DNA of 64,000 nucleotides, from assembly GCA_017527435.1 (NCBI GenBank), contig JAFXQB010000001.1:440696-504695 (forward strand), read 5' to 3'. Every line of letters begins with the position of its first letter. Position 1 is the first letter of the stretch. Shown in pieces: positions 45,578-53,353 of the stretch. The DNA is from Salinivirgaceae bacterium. Its GTDB lineage: Bacteria > Bacteroidota > Bacteroidia > Bacteroidales > SZUA-534. A program made the position numbers and the translations under genes. The notes under the pieces are model-generated. The model did not search any database. It was not told the DNA's origin and saw only the letters and a program-made list of their open reading frames with translations.

Positions 45578-46777
45578 CTATTTATAATTGCCGTAAGCGT
45601 CAGCAACAACAACTATTGTGTTGTTCTGTTTCTCTGACGAACTGCCAGCCTGTGGCATTGTAACTTTTCCGACCATGACTACGCTGCCCGACTCCAATTC
45701 AAGAGCGGCTTGCAAATCGGAACTGCTTGTTGTGTTGTAGTTGAAATCGGAATCGGGTTTGTCGTTAACGCCCAACGATTTGTTGTTCAACTCATTCAAA
45801 TCGGCATCAAGAATGACGTAGGCGCCTTTGGTCACAACCTGCTTGCTATCAGTATAGAACCGCGAGCCATAAAGCAGAATCTTCCCCGACGACAAACTCA
45901 ACACGCCGTTGCCTGTGAACTCGTTGATGTTGATGTTGCGCTTGGTGTTCCCATTAGCGTCGAGTTTAATCAACTTGGTCTGCAACATACCCGAACGCTG
46001 AGTCAGGCCGCAGGCATAGTAAATGTCGCCATTGGCTGAAACTGCCAAACTCTGCGAATAGAAATTAGACGGCATGTCAACACCGCTTTTTTTCCATACA
46101 ATACCGCCCTTGGTATCGAGCTTGTAAAGTATTGGTATATACTCTGTTGCGTTATCGTTGTATTTCCGGCCGAGAACAACCACATTGCCCGTGTTATCAG
46201 CAACAATGGCATCGGCTGACTCGTTGGTCTCGCTCGAGACTATCTTGCTCCATTGCTTGTCGCCCGTTGCCGCATCGAAACTGCTCAGCACAATGGCATA
46301 TTTGTCTTTGCTGGCCGACAATGTTGATACAACCAAAATCTGTTTGTCAACAATAACCTTTCCCACAATGGTTTGGTCTTTCTGGTCGGCAAGTGGCGCC
46401 TGGTCAAGCTCTTTATAACTGCCCGATACATTCAGTTTTACGGGCGACTCGCTTGTGTTTGCAAAAATGCCGTAATTGCCATTCGAATATTTGGCGATTG
46501 TGCTGACACTATGCAAATCATTCACCGCAACAATGTTCTCGGATGTCTTTATGAAACTTTTGTTCAATTCGATAAGCTGCACAGCCGGTTTCTCGTATTT
46601 TGCATTGGAACACTCATTCAAAATCACCATTCCGTTGTCGTTCAGTACGACATCAGTTGTTTTAGAATTGATGAGTTCGGCATTTGTGTTAACGTAGTAG
46701 AATACGCCTTGTTGCGCTAATGCACTAATTGTCAACAAAGTTGCCGACAATAGCATTATTGGTTTTGCTCCTTTCAT
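45578..46777 (-). CDS. Secreted beta-propeller-like protein of unknown function
   Basis: 399 residues with a signal peptide (about 1-21, ending ALAQ). The body is a series of short beta strands in repeating units of about 45-50 residues (YAIVLSSFDAATGDKQWSKI, YIPILYKLDTKGGIVWKKSG, LIKLDANGNTKRN), as in PQQ/WD-type propellers. No enzyme motif was seen. Probably exported or surface-located. It is monocistronic: a good promoter lies at 46803-46836 and a terminator at 45523-45555. Confidence 0.65.
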   Translation of the reverse strand: MKGAKPIMLLSATLLTISALAQQGVFYYVNTNAELINSKTTDVVLNDNGMVILNECSNAKYEKPAVQLIELNKSFIKTSENIVAVNDLHSVSTIAKYSNGNYGIFANTSESPVKLNVSGSYKELDQAPLADQKDQTIVGKVIVDKQILVVSTLSASKDKYAIVLSSFDAATGDKQWSKIVSSETNESADAIVADNTGNVVVLGRKYNDNATEYIPILYKLDTKGGIVWKKSGVDMPSNFYSQSLAVSANGDIYYACGLTQRSGMLQTKLIKLDANGNTKRNININEFTGNGVLSLSSGKILLYGSRFYTDSKQVVTKGAYVILDADLNELNNKSLGVNDKPDSDFNYNTTSSSDLQAALELESGSVVMVGKVTMPQAGSSSEKQNNTIVVVADAYGNYK

Positions 46778-46802
46778 AGACTATTTTTCTAAAAATCGGG
46801 TG

Positions 46803-46836
46803 CAAATATATAAAATTATTGGTGCTGATATACAAA
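46803..46836 (-). promoter_or_regulatory. Promoter of the propeller-like protein gene
   Basis: Minus strand: TTTG at 46836-46833, then 22 bases, then TATATTTG at 46810-46803, matching TAnnTTTG, 25 bases before the ATG at 46777. The spacing is one base more than the typical range. Confidence 0.6.
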
Positions 46837-46874
46837 AAACTGAACGCCTGCGGCTCATGAAAGCATCCGCCACC

Positions 46875-47345
46875 TTAAAACTCATACACCATAATATATT
46901 CTTCGTCGTTCTCGCCAATGGTGCGGAAGCCGAGTTTTGTGTACATCCGCGCGGCATAGTTGGCTTTTTGCACTGATAATGACGCTTTTGCATAGCCATG
47001 TTGTCGCAGATAGTCGAGCATTGAGCGCATTAGGGTTGTGCCAATGCCGCTTCCGCGATATTCGGGTCTGACCGATATGGCAAACGACGGCACTCCGTCG
47101 GCAATGTGGCCAAAATCGGGCATATCACGAACCCAAACAGCGCCCACAACCGCACCATCGCATTCGGCAACAAGGCAATGGTCGTCGGGCCGAGACCCAA
47201 AGCCATCGACATAAACGCGCAACTCGGGCTGGTTGATAATCTCGCGCGGCGGTGCCTGAACACCTTCGGGAATAAAAATGGCCAAGTAGAGAAAATCGTC
47301 GAGCAACGGTAACTCGCTATCTTTCAAGGGGCGAATGGTGGTCAT
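46875..47345 (-). CDS. GNAT-family N-acetyltransferase
   Basis: 156 residues. GNAT fold with the acetyl-CoA loop SVRPEYRGSGIGTTLMRSML (motif A, Q/RxxGxG/A), upstream GAVWVRDMPDFGHIADGVPS and downstream LSVQKANYAARMYTKLGFRT, as in RimI-like enzymes. The substrate is unknown. It is convergent with nothing and close to the propeller gene promoter (97-base gap). Confidence 0.88.
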   Translation of the reverse strand: MTTIRPLKDSELPLLDDFLYLAIFIPEGVQAPPREIINQPELRVYVDGFGSRPDDHCLVAECDGAVVGAVWVRDMPDFGHIADGVPSFAISVRPEYRGSGIGTTLMRSMLDYLRQHGYAKASLSVQKANYAARMYTKLGFRTIGENDEEYIMVYEF

Positions 47346-47356
47346 GGTTGTTTTAA

Positions 47357-47422
47357 GTTTTAAGTTGGGAAGTTATAAGTTTTAAGTTGGGAAGTTGTAA
47401 GTTTTTGAGTTTTAAGTTATAA
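47357..47422. repeat. Three 22-base tandem repeats (gttttaagttgggaagttat)
   Basis: Units 47357-47378 and 47379-47400 differ by one base; 47401-47422 is degenerate. A typical low-complexity intergenic expansion of Bacteroidota between the divergent acetyltransferase and esterase genes. Confidence 0.75.
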
Positions 47423-47519
47423 GTGCTTTGCGGGGCAAAAATAGAGATTAAAAAACATCAATTGCCCAAAAATCAATTACCTTCGGTGCATCAAAATATT
47501 TTGTACTAAAACTATTTAT

Positions 47520-49013
47520 ATGAGAAAGATTTTCACACTTGCTTGCTGTGTTGCAATGCTGGCATCGTGCTCAACGCAGAACAGCACCAACACAAACCCT
47601 GTGCTGACTATTGAAGGCGGTCAGGTTCAGGGCGTTAACACCGATATTAAGGGCGTTGTGGTTTACAAGGGAATCCCCTACGCCGCACCGCCGACTGGCG
47701 AGAACCGCTGGCGTGCGCCGCAGCCTGTTGTGCCGTGGCAGGGCGTCAAGATTTGCGACCAATTCGGCCATCCTGCATTCCAAGCCGCTCACTACGACGG
47801 CGGCTACACCACCGAATGGGGCTATGGCGAAGAGAAGGCCTACAGCGAAGACTGCCTTTATCTAAACGTCTACACCAAAGCATCGGCGCAACCTGAAAAG
47901 AAACTGCCCGTGGCCATCTGGATTTTCGGCGGTGGACTGCGCGAAGGCTGGGGCTCGGAACCTGAATTCGACGGTCAGGAATGGGCCGCTAAAGACGTGG
48001 TTCTGGTAACGTTCAACTACCGCGTGGGACCGTTCGGATTCTTCGCCCACCCCGAAATATCGGCCGAAGACCCCGAGCACGCCACTGGCAACTGGGGTAC
48101 TCTGGACCAAATTGAAGTTATGAAATGGGTTAAGAAAAACATCGCGCAGTTTGGCGGCGACCCCGACAACGTAATGATTTTCGGACAGAGCGCAGGCGGC
48201 CGCAGCACCAAATTCCTGAGCGCATCGCCACTCACCAAAGGACTGTTCAACAAGGCTGTGATAATGAGCGCAAGCGGACTGCAGAAGCCGCTCACCGAAG
48301 AAGAACTGGCCCGAATTCCCGCCTTCTTCCGTCAAAGCCAACTCACACTTGCACAGGCCGAAGAGCAGATTAAAGAAGTCTGCGACTGGGCCAACCTGAA
48401 GACTCTGAAACAGTTGCGCTCGGCATCGACCGAAGAAATCTACGCCCTGGGCGCCCTGTACGCTCGGGTTACCGGCAAGCGCAGTTGCCTGACCGCAGGC
48501 CCAATCACACCGTACATCGACGGATATGTGCTGCCAAAATCGTTCGACGACGCCTGCCTTGACGGCTCGCTGGCCGACGTGCCTTATATGATTGGCTTCA
48601 CGCTCAACGACGCGGGCAATATGGCTGGGCAGATTACCGACTTCTGCCTTAACCGCGAAGAAGTCGGCAACAAAGCGTGGGCCTATCAGTTTGCCCGTCC
48701 CCTGCCCGACGACGGCAGCCATCCGCAGGATTATCTGAAGGGCGCGTTCCACTCGTCGGATTTGTGGTTTGTATTCAAGTCGCTCAAGCACTGCTGGCGC
48801 CCGTGGACGCAAGGCGACTGGGACCTGTCGGAAAAAATGCTCACCGCGTGGTCGAACTTTGCAAAATACTCTGACCCCAACGGTACCAACGGCGGCGACT
48901 GGAAGCCTTACACAAAAGAGAATCAGCAGTTTATGCGCTTCAAACTGAACGAACAGGACGCCGAAGACTCATCGCTTGGCGAACCGTTGAAAGCAGAGCA
49001 GAGAACACGCTGA
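47520..49013 (+). CDS. Type-B carboxylesterase lipoprotein
   Basis: 497 residues. Lipobox LASC (C17). Alpha/beta-hydrolase of the carboxylesterase type B family: YKGIPYAAPPTGENRWRAPQ, SEDCLYLNVYTKA, oxyanion segment IFGGGLREG, nucleophile Ser in FGQSAGGRS (Gln in place of the common Glu), and the catalytic His in KGAFHSSDLWFVF near the C-terminus. Hydrolyses carboxylic esters, possibly acetyl or feruloyl groups on plant polysaccharides; this is inferred from the anchored location and lifestyle. Monocistronic, with a terminator at 49035-49065. Confidence 0.88.
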   Translation: MRKIFTLACCVAMLASCSTQNSTNTNPVLTIEGGQVQGVNTDIKGVVVYKGIPYAAPPTGENRWRAPQPVVPWQGVKICDQFGHPAFQAAHYDGGYTTEWGYGEEKAYSEDCLYLNVYTKASAQPEKKLPVAIWIFGGGLREGWGSEPEFDGQEWAAKDVVLVTFNYRVGPFGFFAHPEISAEDPEHATGNWGTLDQIEVMKWVKKNIAQFGGDPDNVMIFGQSAGGRSTKFLSASPLTKGLFNKAVIMSASGLQKPLTEEELARIPAFFRQSQLTLAQAEEQIKEVCDWANLKTLKQLRSASTEEIYALGALYARVTGKRSCLTAGPITPYIDGYVLPKSFDDACLDGSLADVPYMIGFTLNDAGNMAGQITDFCLNREEVGNKAWAYQFARPLPDDGSHPQDYLKGAFHSSDLWFVFKSLKHCWRPWTQGDWDLSEKMLTAWSNFAKYSDPNGTNGGDWKPYTKENQQFMRFKLNEQDAEDSSLGEPLKAEQRTR

Positions 49014-49034
49014 AACACAACAAAATACAAAGAG

Positions 49035-49065
49035 ACAGGAATGGGTAAACCGTTCCTGTTTTTTT
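49035..49065 (+). terminator. Terminator of the carboxylesterase gene
   Basis: ACAGGAA (49035-49041) and TTCCTGT (49053-49059) form a 7-bp stem, followed by a run of seven Ts. Confidence 0.85.
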
Positions 49066-49381
49066 ATGCTACAATTTGAACAAATCTAAAAGGCCACATT
49101 CAGCCTGACAATGGCCGCGAATTCAGTTAGCATCAGTGTTTTCGTCCATCGCGGTAACTATCGGTGCTTCAATTCTTATGTCCTTCAATCAATGACTCAA
49201 TAAGTGAAATTCGTAAAATCCGCCGGCACACCTTATATAATGGCAAAAGCCGTATCTTTGCAACCACTGAAAATCGTTGGCGCACAATGCGCTGAACGCG
49301 ATTTATCAGACTGAAAGAGTGAAAGTTGGGGACCACAGTCGCCCGGCTTTTTTATTTGATAACCTTAAAAACGAAAGTATC
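49066..49381 (+). promoter_or_regulatory. lysC upstream region and leader
   Basis: 316 bases between the esterase terminator and lysC. TATCTTTG (49253-49260) is a perfect -7 box, predicting a leader of about 110-120 bases. The leader contains GCGC...GCGC pairing (49279-49292) and a T-run cggcttttttatttg (49345-49360) that could be an attenuator. No known lysine-riboswitch consensus was recognised. Upstream of the promoter nothing is seen. Confidence 0.5.
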
Positions 49382-50704
49382 GTGCAAGTAATGAAATTTG
49401 GCGGAACTTCAGTAGGTTCGCCTGAACGCATCAGAGAAGTGGCCCGCCTGATTGACGACGGGAAACCGAAAATTGTTGTGCTGTCGGCAATGTCGGGAAC
49501 GACAAACGCATTGGTTGAGATTGCCAACTATCTGTATAAGAAGAACTTCGACGGCGCAAACGAGAAAATCAGCCAACTGGAACAGAAATATTTCGGTGTG
49601 GTTGACGAACTGTTTACAACGCAGAAATACAAAGAGTTAGGCATCGAACTGATAAACAGCCACTTCAGCCATATTCGTTCGTTCGCCCGCGATATGTTCA
49701 CAATGTTCGAAGAGAAGGAAATTCTTGCACAAGGCGAGTTAATTTCCACAGCCTTAATGAATTACCACTTGCAAGAGACTGGCCGTCAGTCGCATCTGAT
49801 TTCGGCGTTGAACTTTATGCGAATCGACAAGAGCGGCGAGCCTGACGACTACTACATCCGAGAGAATCTGCAGCGCGAACTGAAACAGTGTGGCGACTAT
49901 TATCTGATTATCACACAAGGATTTATCTGCCGCAATGCAATGGGCAACATCGACAACCTGCAGCGCGGCGGCAGCGACTATTCGGCTTCAATTATCGGCG
50001 CGGCCGTGAATGCCGAAGAAATCATCATCTGGACCGACATCGACGGTATGCACACCAACGACCCGCGCATTGTTGAGCACACGCACTCGATTCCCGAGTT
50101 GTCGTTCGACGAAGCGGCCGAACTGGCCTATTTCGGTGCGAAAATCCTGCACCCGACCTGCGTAATGCCCGCCAAACTGGCCAACATTCCTGTGCGCATC
50201 AAAAACACAATGGAACCGTCGGCACAAGGCACAATCATCAAGAAAGACGTGCCAAAAGTGCCAATCCGCGCCATCGCTGCCAAAGACGGCATCACCGCCA
50301 TCAAAATCAAGAGCGACCGTATGCTTATGGCGCACGGGTTCCTGCGCAAGGTGTTCGAGATTTTTGAGACTTACGAGACATCTATCGATATGATTACCAC
50401 GTCGGAAGTGGGCGTTTCGGTAACCATCGACAACACCAAAAACCTTGAGCCGATTGTGAACGAACTTCACAAATACGGCACGGTTGAAGCCGAAGGCGAT
50501 TATGTAATCATCTGTGTTGTAGGCGATTTACACTCGAATTCGAAGGGATTTGGCGGCACCATTCTGTCGGCTTTGAACGACATTCCAATCCGTATGATTT
50601 CGTACGGCGGCAGCAACTTCAACGTGTCGGTTCTGGTGAAGTCGGAATACAAGAGTCAGGCACTCAACTGCTTGAGCCACAGTATTTTCACCGACGAAAA
50701 ATAG
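49382..50704 (+). CDS. lysC: Aspartokinase
   Basis: About 440 residues from a GTG at 49382 (VQVMKFGGTSVGSPERIR); an ATG at 49391 would remove three residues of the first beta strand. A longer in-frame reading to 49277 runs into the leader and lacks homology. Kinase domain has KFGGTSVGS, RGGSDYSASIIGAAVNAEEI and IDGMHTNDPRIV; the C-terminal regulatory part carries tandem ACT domains (from about 300). Phosphorylates aspartate, the first step to lysine, threonine and methionine. Monofunctional (no homoserine dehydrogenase fusion). Directly followed by lysA. Confidence 0.9.
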   Translation: MQVMKFGGTSVGSPERIREVARLIDDGKPKIVVLSAMSGTTNALVEIANYLYKKNFDGANEKISQLEQKYFGVVDELFTTQKYKELGIELINSHFSHIRSFARDMFTMFEEKEILAQGELISTALMNYHLQETGRQSHLISALNFMRIDKSGEPDDYYIRENLQRELKQCGDYYLIITQGFICRNAMGNIDNLQRGGSDYSASIIGAAVNAEEIIIWTDIDGMHTNDPRIVEHTHSIPELSFDEAAELAYFGAKILHPTCVMPAKLANIPVRIKNTMEPSAQGTIIKKDVPKVPIRAIAAKDGITAIKIKSDRMLMAHGFLRKVFEIFETYETSIDMITTSEVGVSVTIDNTKNLEPIVNELHKYGTVEAEGDYVIICVVGDLHSNSKGFGGTILSALNDIPIRMISYGGSNFNVSVLVKSEYKSQALNCLSHSIFTDEK

Positions 50705-50709
50705 TGTCT

Positions 50710-51852
50710 ATGAATTTCGATTTGAAACAATTCGAAGGGCTGAAAACGCCGTTCTACTGGTACGACTCGCAACTGCTCGACCAAACGCTGCAGACCGTGA
50801 AATCGCTGGCCGACCGCCACGGCTACCACGTGCACTACGCCGTGAAAGCCAACGGCAACCTTGAGATTCTGCGCCGTGTGAACGCCGCTGGGCTGGGCAC
50901 CGACTGCGTGAGCGGAAACGAGATTCTGCAAAGCATTGCCGCTGGCATAGCACCCGAAAAAATTGCGTTTGCAGGTGTCGGCAAGAGCGACGAAGAGATT
51001 CGCATCGGCCTGGAAAACAATATTTTCTGCTTCAACTGCGAGTCGATTCCCGAAATTGAAGTGATTGACGAGATTGCAGGCCAAATGGGCAAGCGGGCGC
51101 ACATTGCGCTGCGCATCAACCCCAACGTGCACGCTTCGACGCACCACTACATCACTACTGGTCTGGAAGAGAACAAGTTCGGCATCAACACTTGGGCTCT
51201 GGACGACGTGCTGAAGGTGCTGGAACGTACAAAGAACGTTGAACTCATCGGTCTGCACTTCCATATTGGCTCGCAAATTCTTGATATGCAGGATTTTCGC
51301 AATCTCTGCACTCGTGTGAACGAGATTCAGGAATGGTTCTACGCCCGCAAAATCATTGTTGACCACATCAACGTGGGCGGCGGTCTTGGTGTGAATTACG
51401 AACAGCCTGACAAACAGCCGATTCCGACGTTTGAAGAGTATTTCAAGGTGTTTGCCGAGTCGCTGAAACTGCGTCCGAAACAGCAACTGCACTTTGAGTT
51501 GGGCCGCGCCATTGTTGCACAATGCGGCAGCCTGATAACCAAAGTGTTATACGTCAAAAACGGCACAAACAAGAAGTTCGCCATTGTTGACGCGGGCTTT
51601 ACTGAACTCATCCGCCCGGCGCTGTATCAGGCTGTGCACAAGATTGAGAACATCAGCAGCACCGAGCCCGAAGAGAAGTACGACGTTGTGGGACCAATCT
51701 GCGAGTCGTCGGACTGCTTTGCCAAGTCAATCGACCTGGCCGGCTGCCACCGCGGCGACCTGCTTGCCATCCGCACCGCCGGCGCTTACGGCGAAGCAAT
51801 GGCTTCAACCTACAATCTGCGCACGCTGGTGAAGGGGTATTTCTCGAAGTAA
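50710..51852 (+). CDS. lysA: Diaminopimelate decarboxylase
   Basis: 380 residues from the ATG at 50710; a GTG at 50704 overlapping the lysC stop would add two residues. PLP-dependent alanine-racemase-fold enzyme: PLP lysine in VHYAVKANGNLEILR, HFHIGSQI, GGGLGVNYEQPDK, and C-terminal VGPICESSDCFAKSIDLAG and RTAGAYGEAMASTYN. Converts meso-diaminopimelate to lysine. Coupled with lysC, so the operon covers the first and last committed steps. A terminator follows. Confidence 0.93.
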   Translation: MNFDLKQFEGLKTPFYWYDSQLLDQTLQTVKSLADRHGYHVHYAVKANGNLEILRRVNAAGLGTDCVSGNEILQSIAAGIAPEKIAFAGVGKSDEEIRIGLENNIFCFNCESIPEIEVIDEIAGQMGKRAHIALRINPNVHASTHHYITTGLEENKFGINTWALDDVLKVLERTKNVELIGLHFHIGSQILDMQDFRNLCTRVNEIQEWFYARKIIVDHINVGGGLGVNYEQPDKQPIPTFEEYFKVFAESLKLRPKQQLHFELGRAIVAQCGSLITKVLYVKNGTNKKFAIVDAGFTELIRPALYQAVHKIENISSTEPEEKYDVVGPICESSDCFAKSIDLAGCHRGDLLAIRTAGAYGEAMASTYNLRTLVKGYFSK

Positions 51853-51877
51853 TTCAGTATTTAGATAGCAACAAACA

Positions 51878-51907
51878 AAAACGGCAGCCAAATGGCTGTC
51901 GTTTTTT
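51878..51907 (+). terminator. Terminator of the lysC-lysA operon
   Basis: AAAACGGCAGCCA pairs with TGGCTGTCGTTTT (one mismatch) around a short loop and continues into a T-run at 51902-51907. It may also serve the converging gene at 51928. Confidence 0.85.
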
Positions 51908-51927
51908 GGTTTGCAATAATATATCAA

Positions 51928-52407
51928 TCACATATTCTCGTCGTTCATATAGACCAAAAACCATTTGCCGCCAATGAGTTCAAAGCGGCACTCGTTGCTG
52001 AATCCGCCCCCGTCGACCCACACTTTCTGCGTGAACGACGTTTCGGTTTTTGAGTATTTCACCTTGTACTGATTCTTGTCGACATCGTAGATGCGGGTGC
52101 GAAGCATCTGCCAATTTTGCGGCGTCCACGGTGTTGATTTGTCAAGGTTTGTGCTGGCCCCTTTCAATGGAAATTTGATGCGTGACATTTGGAAAGCGCT
52201 GTCGGCGTGGAAGCGGTTGTAGAACTTGTCGAAATCTTCGATTTTGGCCACCTTGCGCGGTTTTTTGGTCGTATTGTCCTTGTTGGTTTCAGCAACAGGT
52301 CGAGCCGGTGTCGTCTTTTGCGAAGAGTGGCAACCCGAAAGCGAAATGCAAACTGCAAACATCATCACTGCGATGATTTTTGCTGGTTGGAAGATATTCG
52401 TTTTCAT
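51928..52407 (-). CDS. DUF4348-like lipoprotein
   Basis: 159 residues from the ATG at 52407, the Met before the signal peptide; an upstream in-frame ATG gives a charged N-terminus. Lipobox ISLSGC. Mature part FDKFYNRFHADSAFQMSRIK FPLKG and WVDGGGFSNECRFELIGGKW (in separate blocks) resembles DUF4348, a NTF2-like family of Bacteroidota. Function is unknown. Divergent from nothing nearby; convergent on lysA. Confidence 0.65.
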   Translation of the reverse strand: MKTNIFQPAKIIAVMMFAVCISLSGCHSSQKTTPARPVAETNKDNTTKKPRKVAKIEDFDKFYNRFHADSAFQMSRIKFPLKGASTNLDKSTPWTPQNWQMLRTRIYDVDKNQYKVKYSKTETSFTQKVWVDGGGFSNECRFELIGGKWFLVYMNDENM

Positions 52408-52487
52408 TTTTTTACGTTTGATGTCGCAAAAATACAAAAAGCCCACCGCTTTTCAACGATGGGCTTGTTATGTGGTTTAATAAGTAA

Positions 52488-52742
52488 TTATGCCAATGCG
52501 TTCACGTGCAAAGCCAAGCTTGATTTCAAGTTAGATGCTTTGTTTTTGTGAATGATGTTGTTCTTTGCAAGTTTGTCGAGCATAGCATTTACTTTCGGAA
52601 GCATTGCTTCTGCATCGGCCTTTACAGTTGTAGCGCGCAAATCGCGGACAGCGTTGCGGGCTGTTTTGGCATAGTACCTATTGTGCTCGTTACGAGTTTC
52701 GGTCTGACGAATTCTTTTCTCTGATGACTTATGATTTGCCAT
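52488..52742 (-). CDS. rpsT: 30S ribosomal protein S20
   Basis: 84 residues. [20 protein letters not shown] and the helical core [20 protein letters not shown] ... LHVNALA match S20. Binds the 5' domain of 16S rRNA. Stands alone, downstream of tRNA-Glu on the same strand. Confidence 0.96.
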   Translation of the reverse strand: MANHKSSEKRIRQTETRNEHNRYYAKTARNAVRDLRATTVKADAEAMLPKVNAMLDKLAKNNIIHKNKASNLKSSLALHVNALA

Positions 52743-52770
52743 AATGCTTTAAATATTTTTAAAAATCCTG

Positions 52771-52842
52771 TAGTCGGTAGGGGATTCGAACCCCTATGGC
52801 AAGAATGAAAATCTTGAATCCTAACCCTTAGATGAACCGACC
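52771..52842 (-). tRNA. tRNA-Glu (anticodon TTC)
   Basis: 72 bases without encoded CCA. Acceptor GGTCGGT/ACCGACT, anticodon stem CAAGA/TCTTG with loop TTTTCAT giving TTC, T-arm AGGGGTTCGAATCCCCT. Decodes GAA/GAG. Same strand as rpsT, 28 bases upstream of it. Confidence 0.93.
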
Positions 52843-53058
52843 ATTAATAAAAAGAACTTGCTAAATCCCTTTGAATTTTAGCGGTGCAAACATACTACAT
52901 TTTTTCTAATAAAAAACCGTGACGGCAAATTTTTCTTCAAATATTGGAATTCGATGATTATCAATTTTTTCCGATGCCATCATCTGCATAAAAACTGTTA
53001 ATTGTGGCTGCAACGCCATCTACATCTTTTTACAATTTTCAACTTCCAACTAATAACT

Positions 53059-53066
53059 TATCTTTG
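53059..53066 (+). promoter_or_regulatory. -7 element TATCTTTG upstream of the mutL run
   Basis: Perfect TAnnTTTG, 24 bases before the ATG at 53090. No convincing -33 TTTG at the usual distance. Confidence 0.55.
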
Positions 53067-53089
53067 CCAATTACAAAAAATATGTGAAT

Positions 53090-53350
53090 ATGGCATTCTT
53101 CAGTTTACCCGGCACACGCCGGTTCAATTATAAGCCGCTGTTCTACAACGAGCAGGACGAGAAACGGCGCGAACGGCACGAGCGCATCGAGCGCGAAGTG
53201 AGAAGCGAACGTGGCGAGAGCAACGATGAAGCGCCAAACTTCATTCATTTTGCCCGCAAGCAGCGTCAGAAGTCGAGCAAACGCGTGCTGATAATCTTTC
53301 TGGCGCTTGCGGCTGTGTATTTCTTTCTGCAACAACGTTTTCTGCGATAA
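53090..53350 (+). CDS. Small membrane protein conserved upstream of mutL
   Basis: 86 residues from the ATG at 53090 (MAFFSLPGTRRFNYKPLFY). A positively and negatively charged middle (EKRRERHERIEREVRSERGE) is followed by one C-terminal membrane span (RVLIIFLALAAVYFFLQQRF). Proteins with this FSLPxxRxFNYKPxFY start precede mutL in many Bacteroidota. Function is unknown. Three bases before mutL, so translationally coupled. Confidence 0.75.
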   Translation: MAFFSLPGTRRFNYKPLFYNEQDEKRRERHERIEREVRSERGESNDEAPNFIHFARKQRQKSSKRVLIIFLALAAVYFFLQQRFLR

Positions 53351-53353
53351 TCT

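Noticed and set aside
47862..48812. Long minus-strand frame opposite the carboxylesterase
   Set aside because: The plus strand carries all esterase motifs in frame; the antisense frame is a codon-bias shadow.
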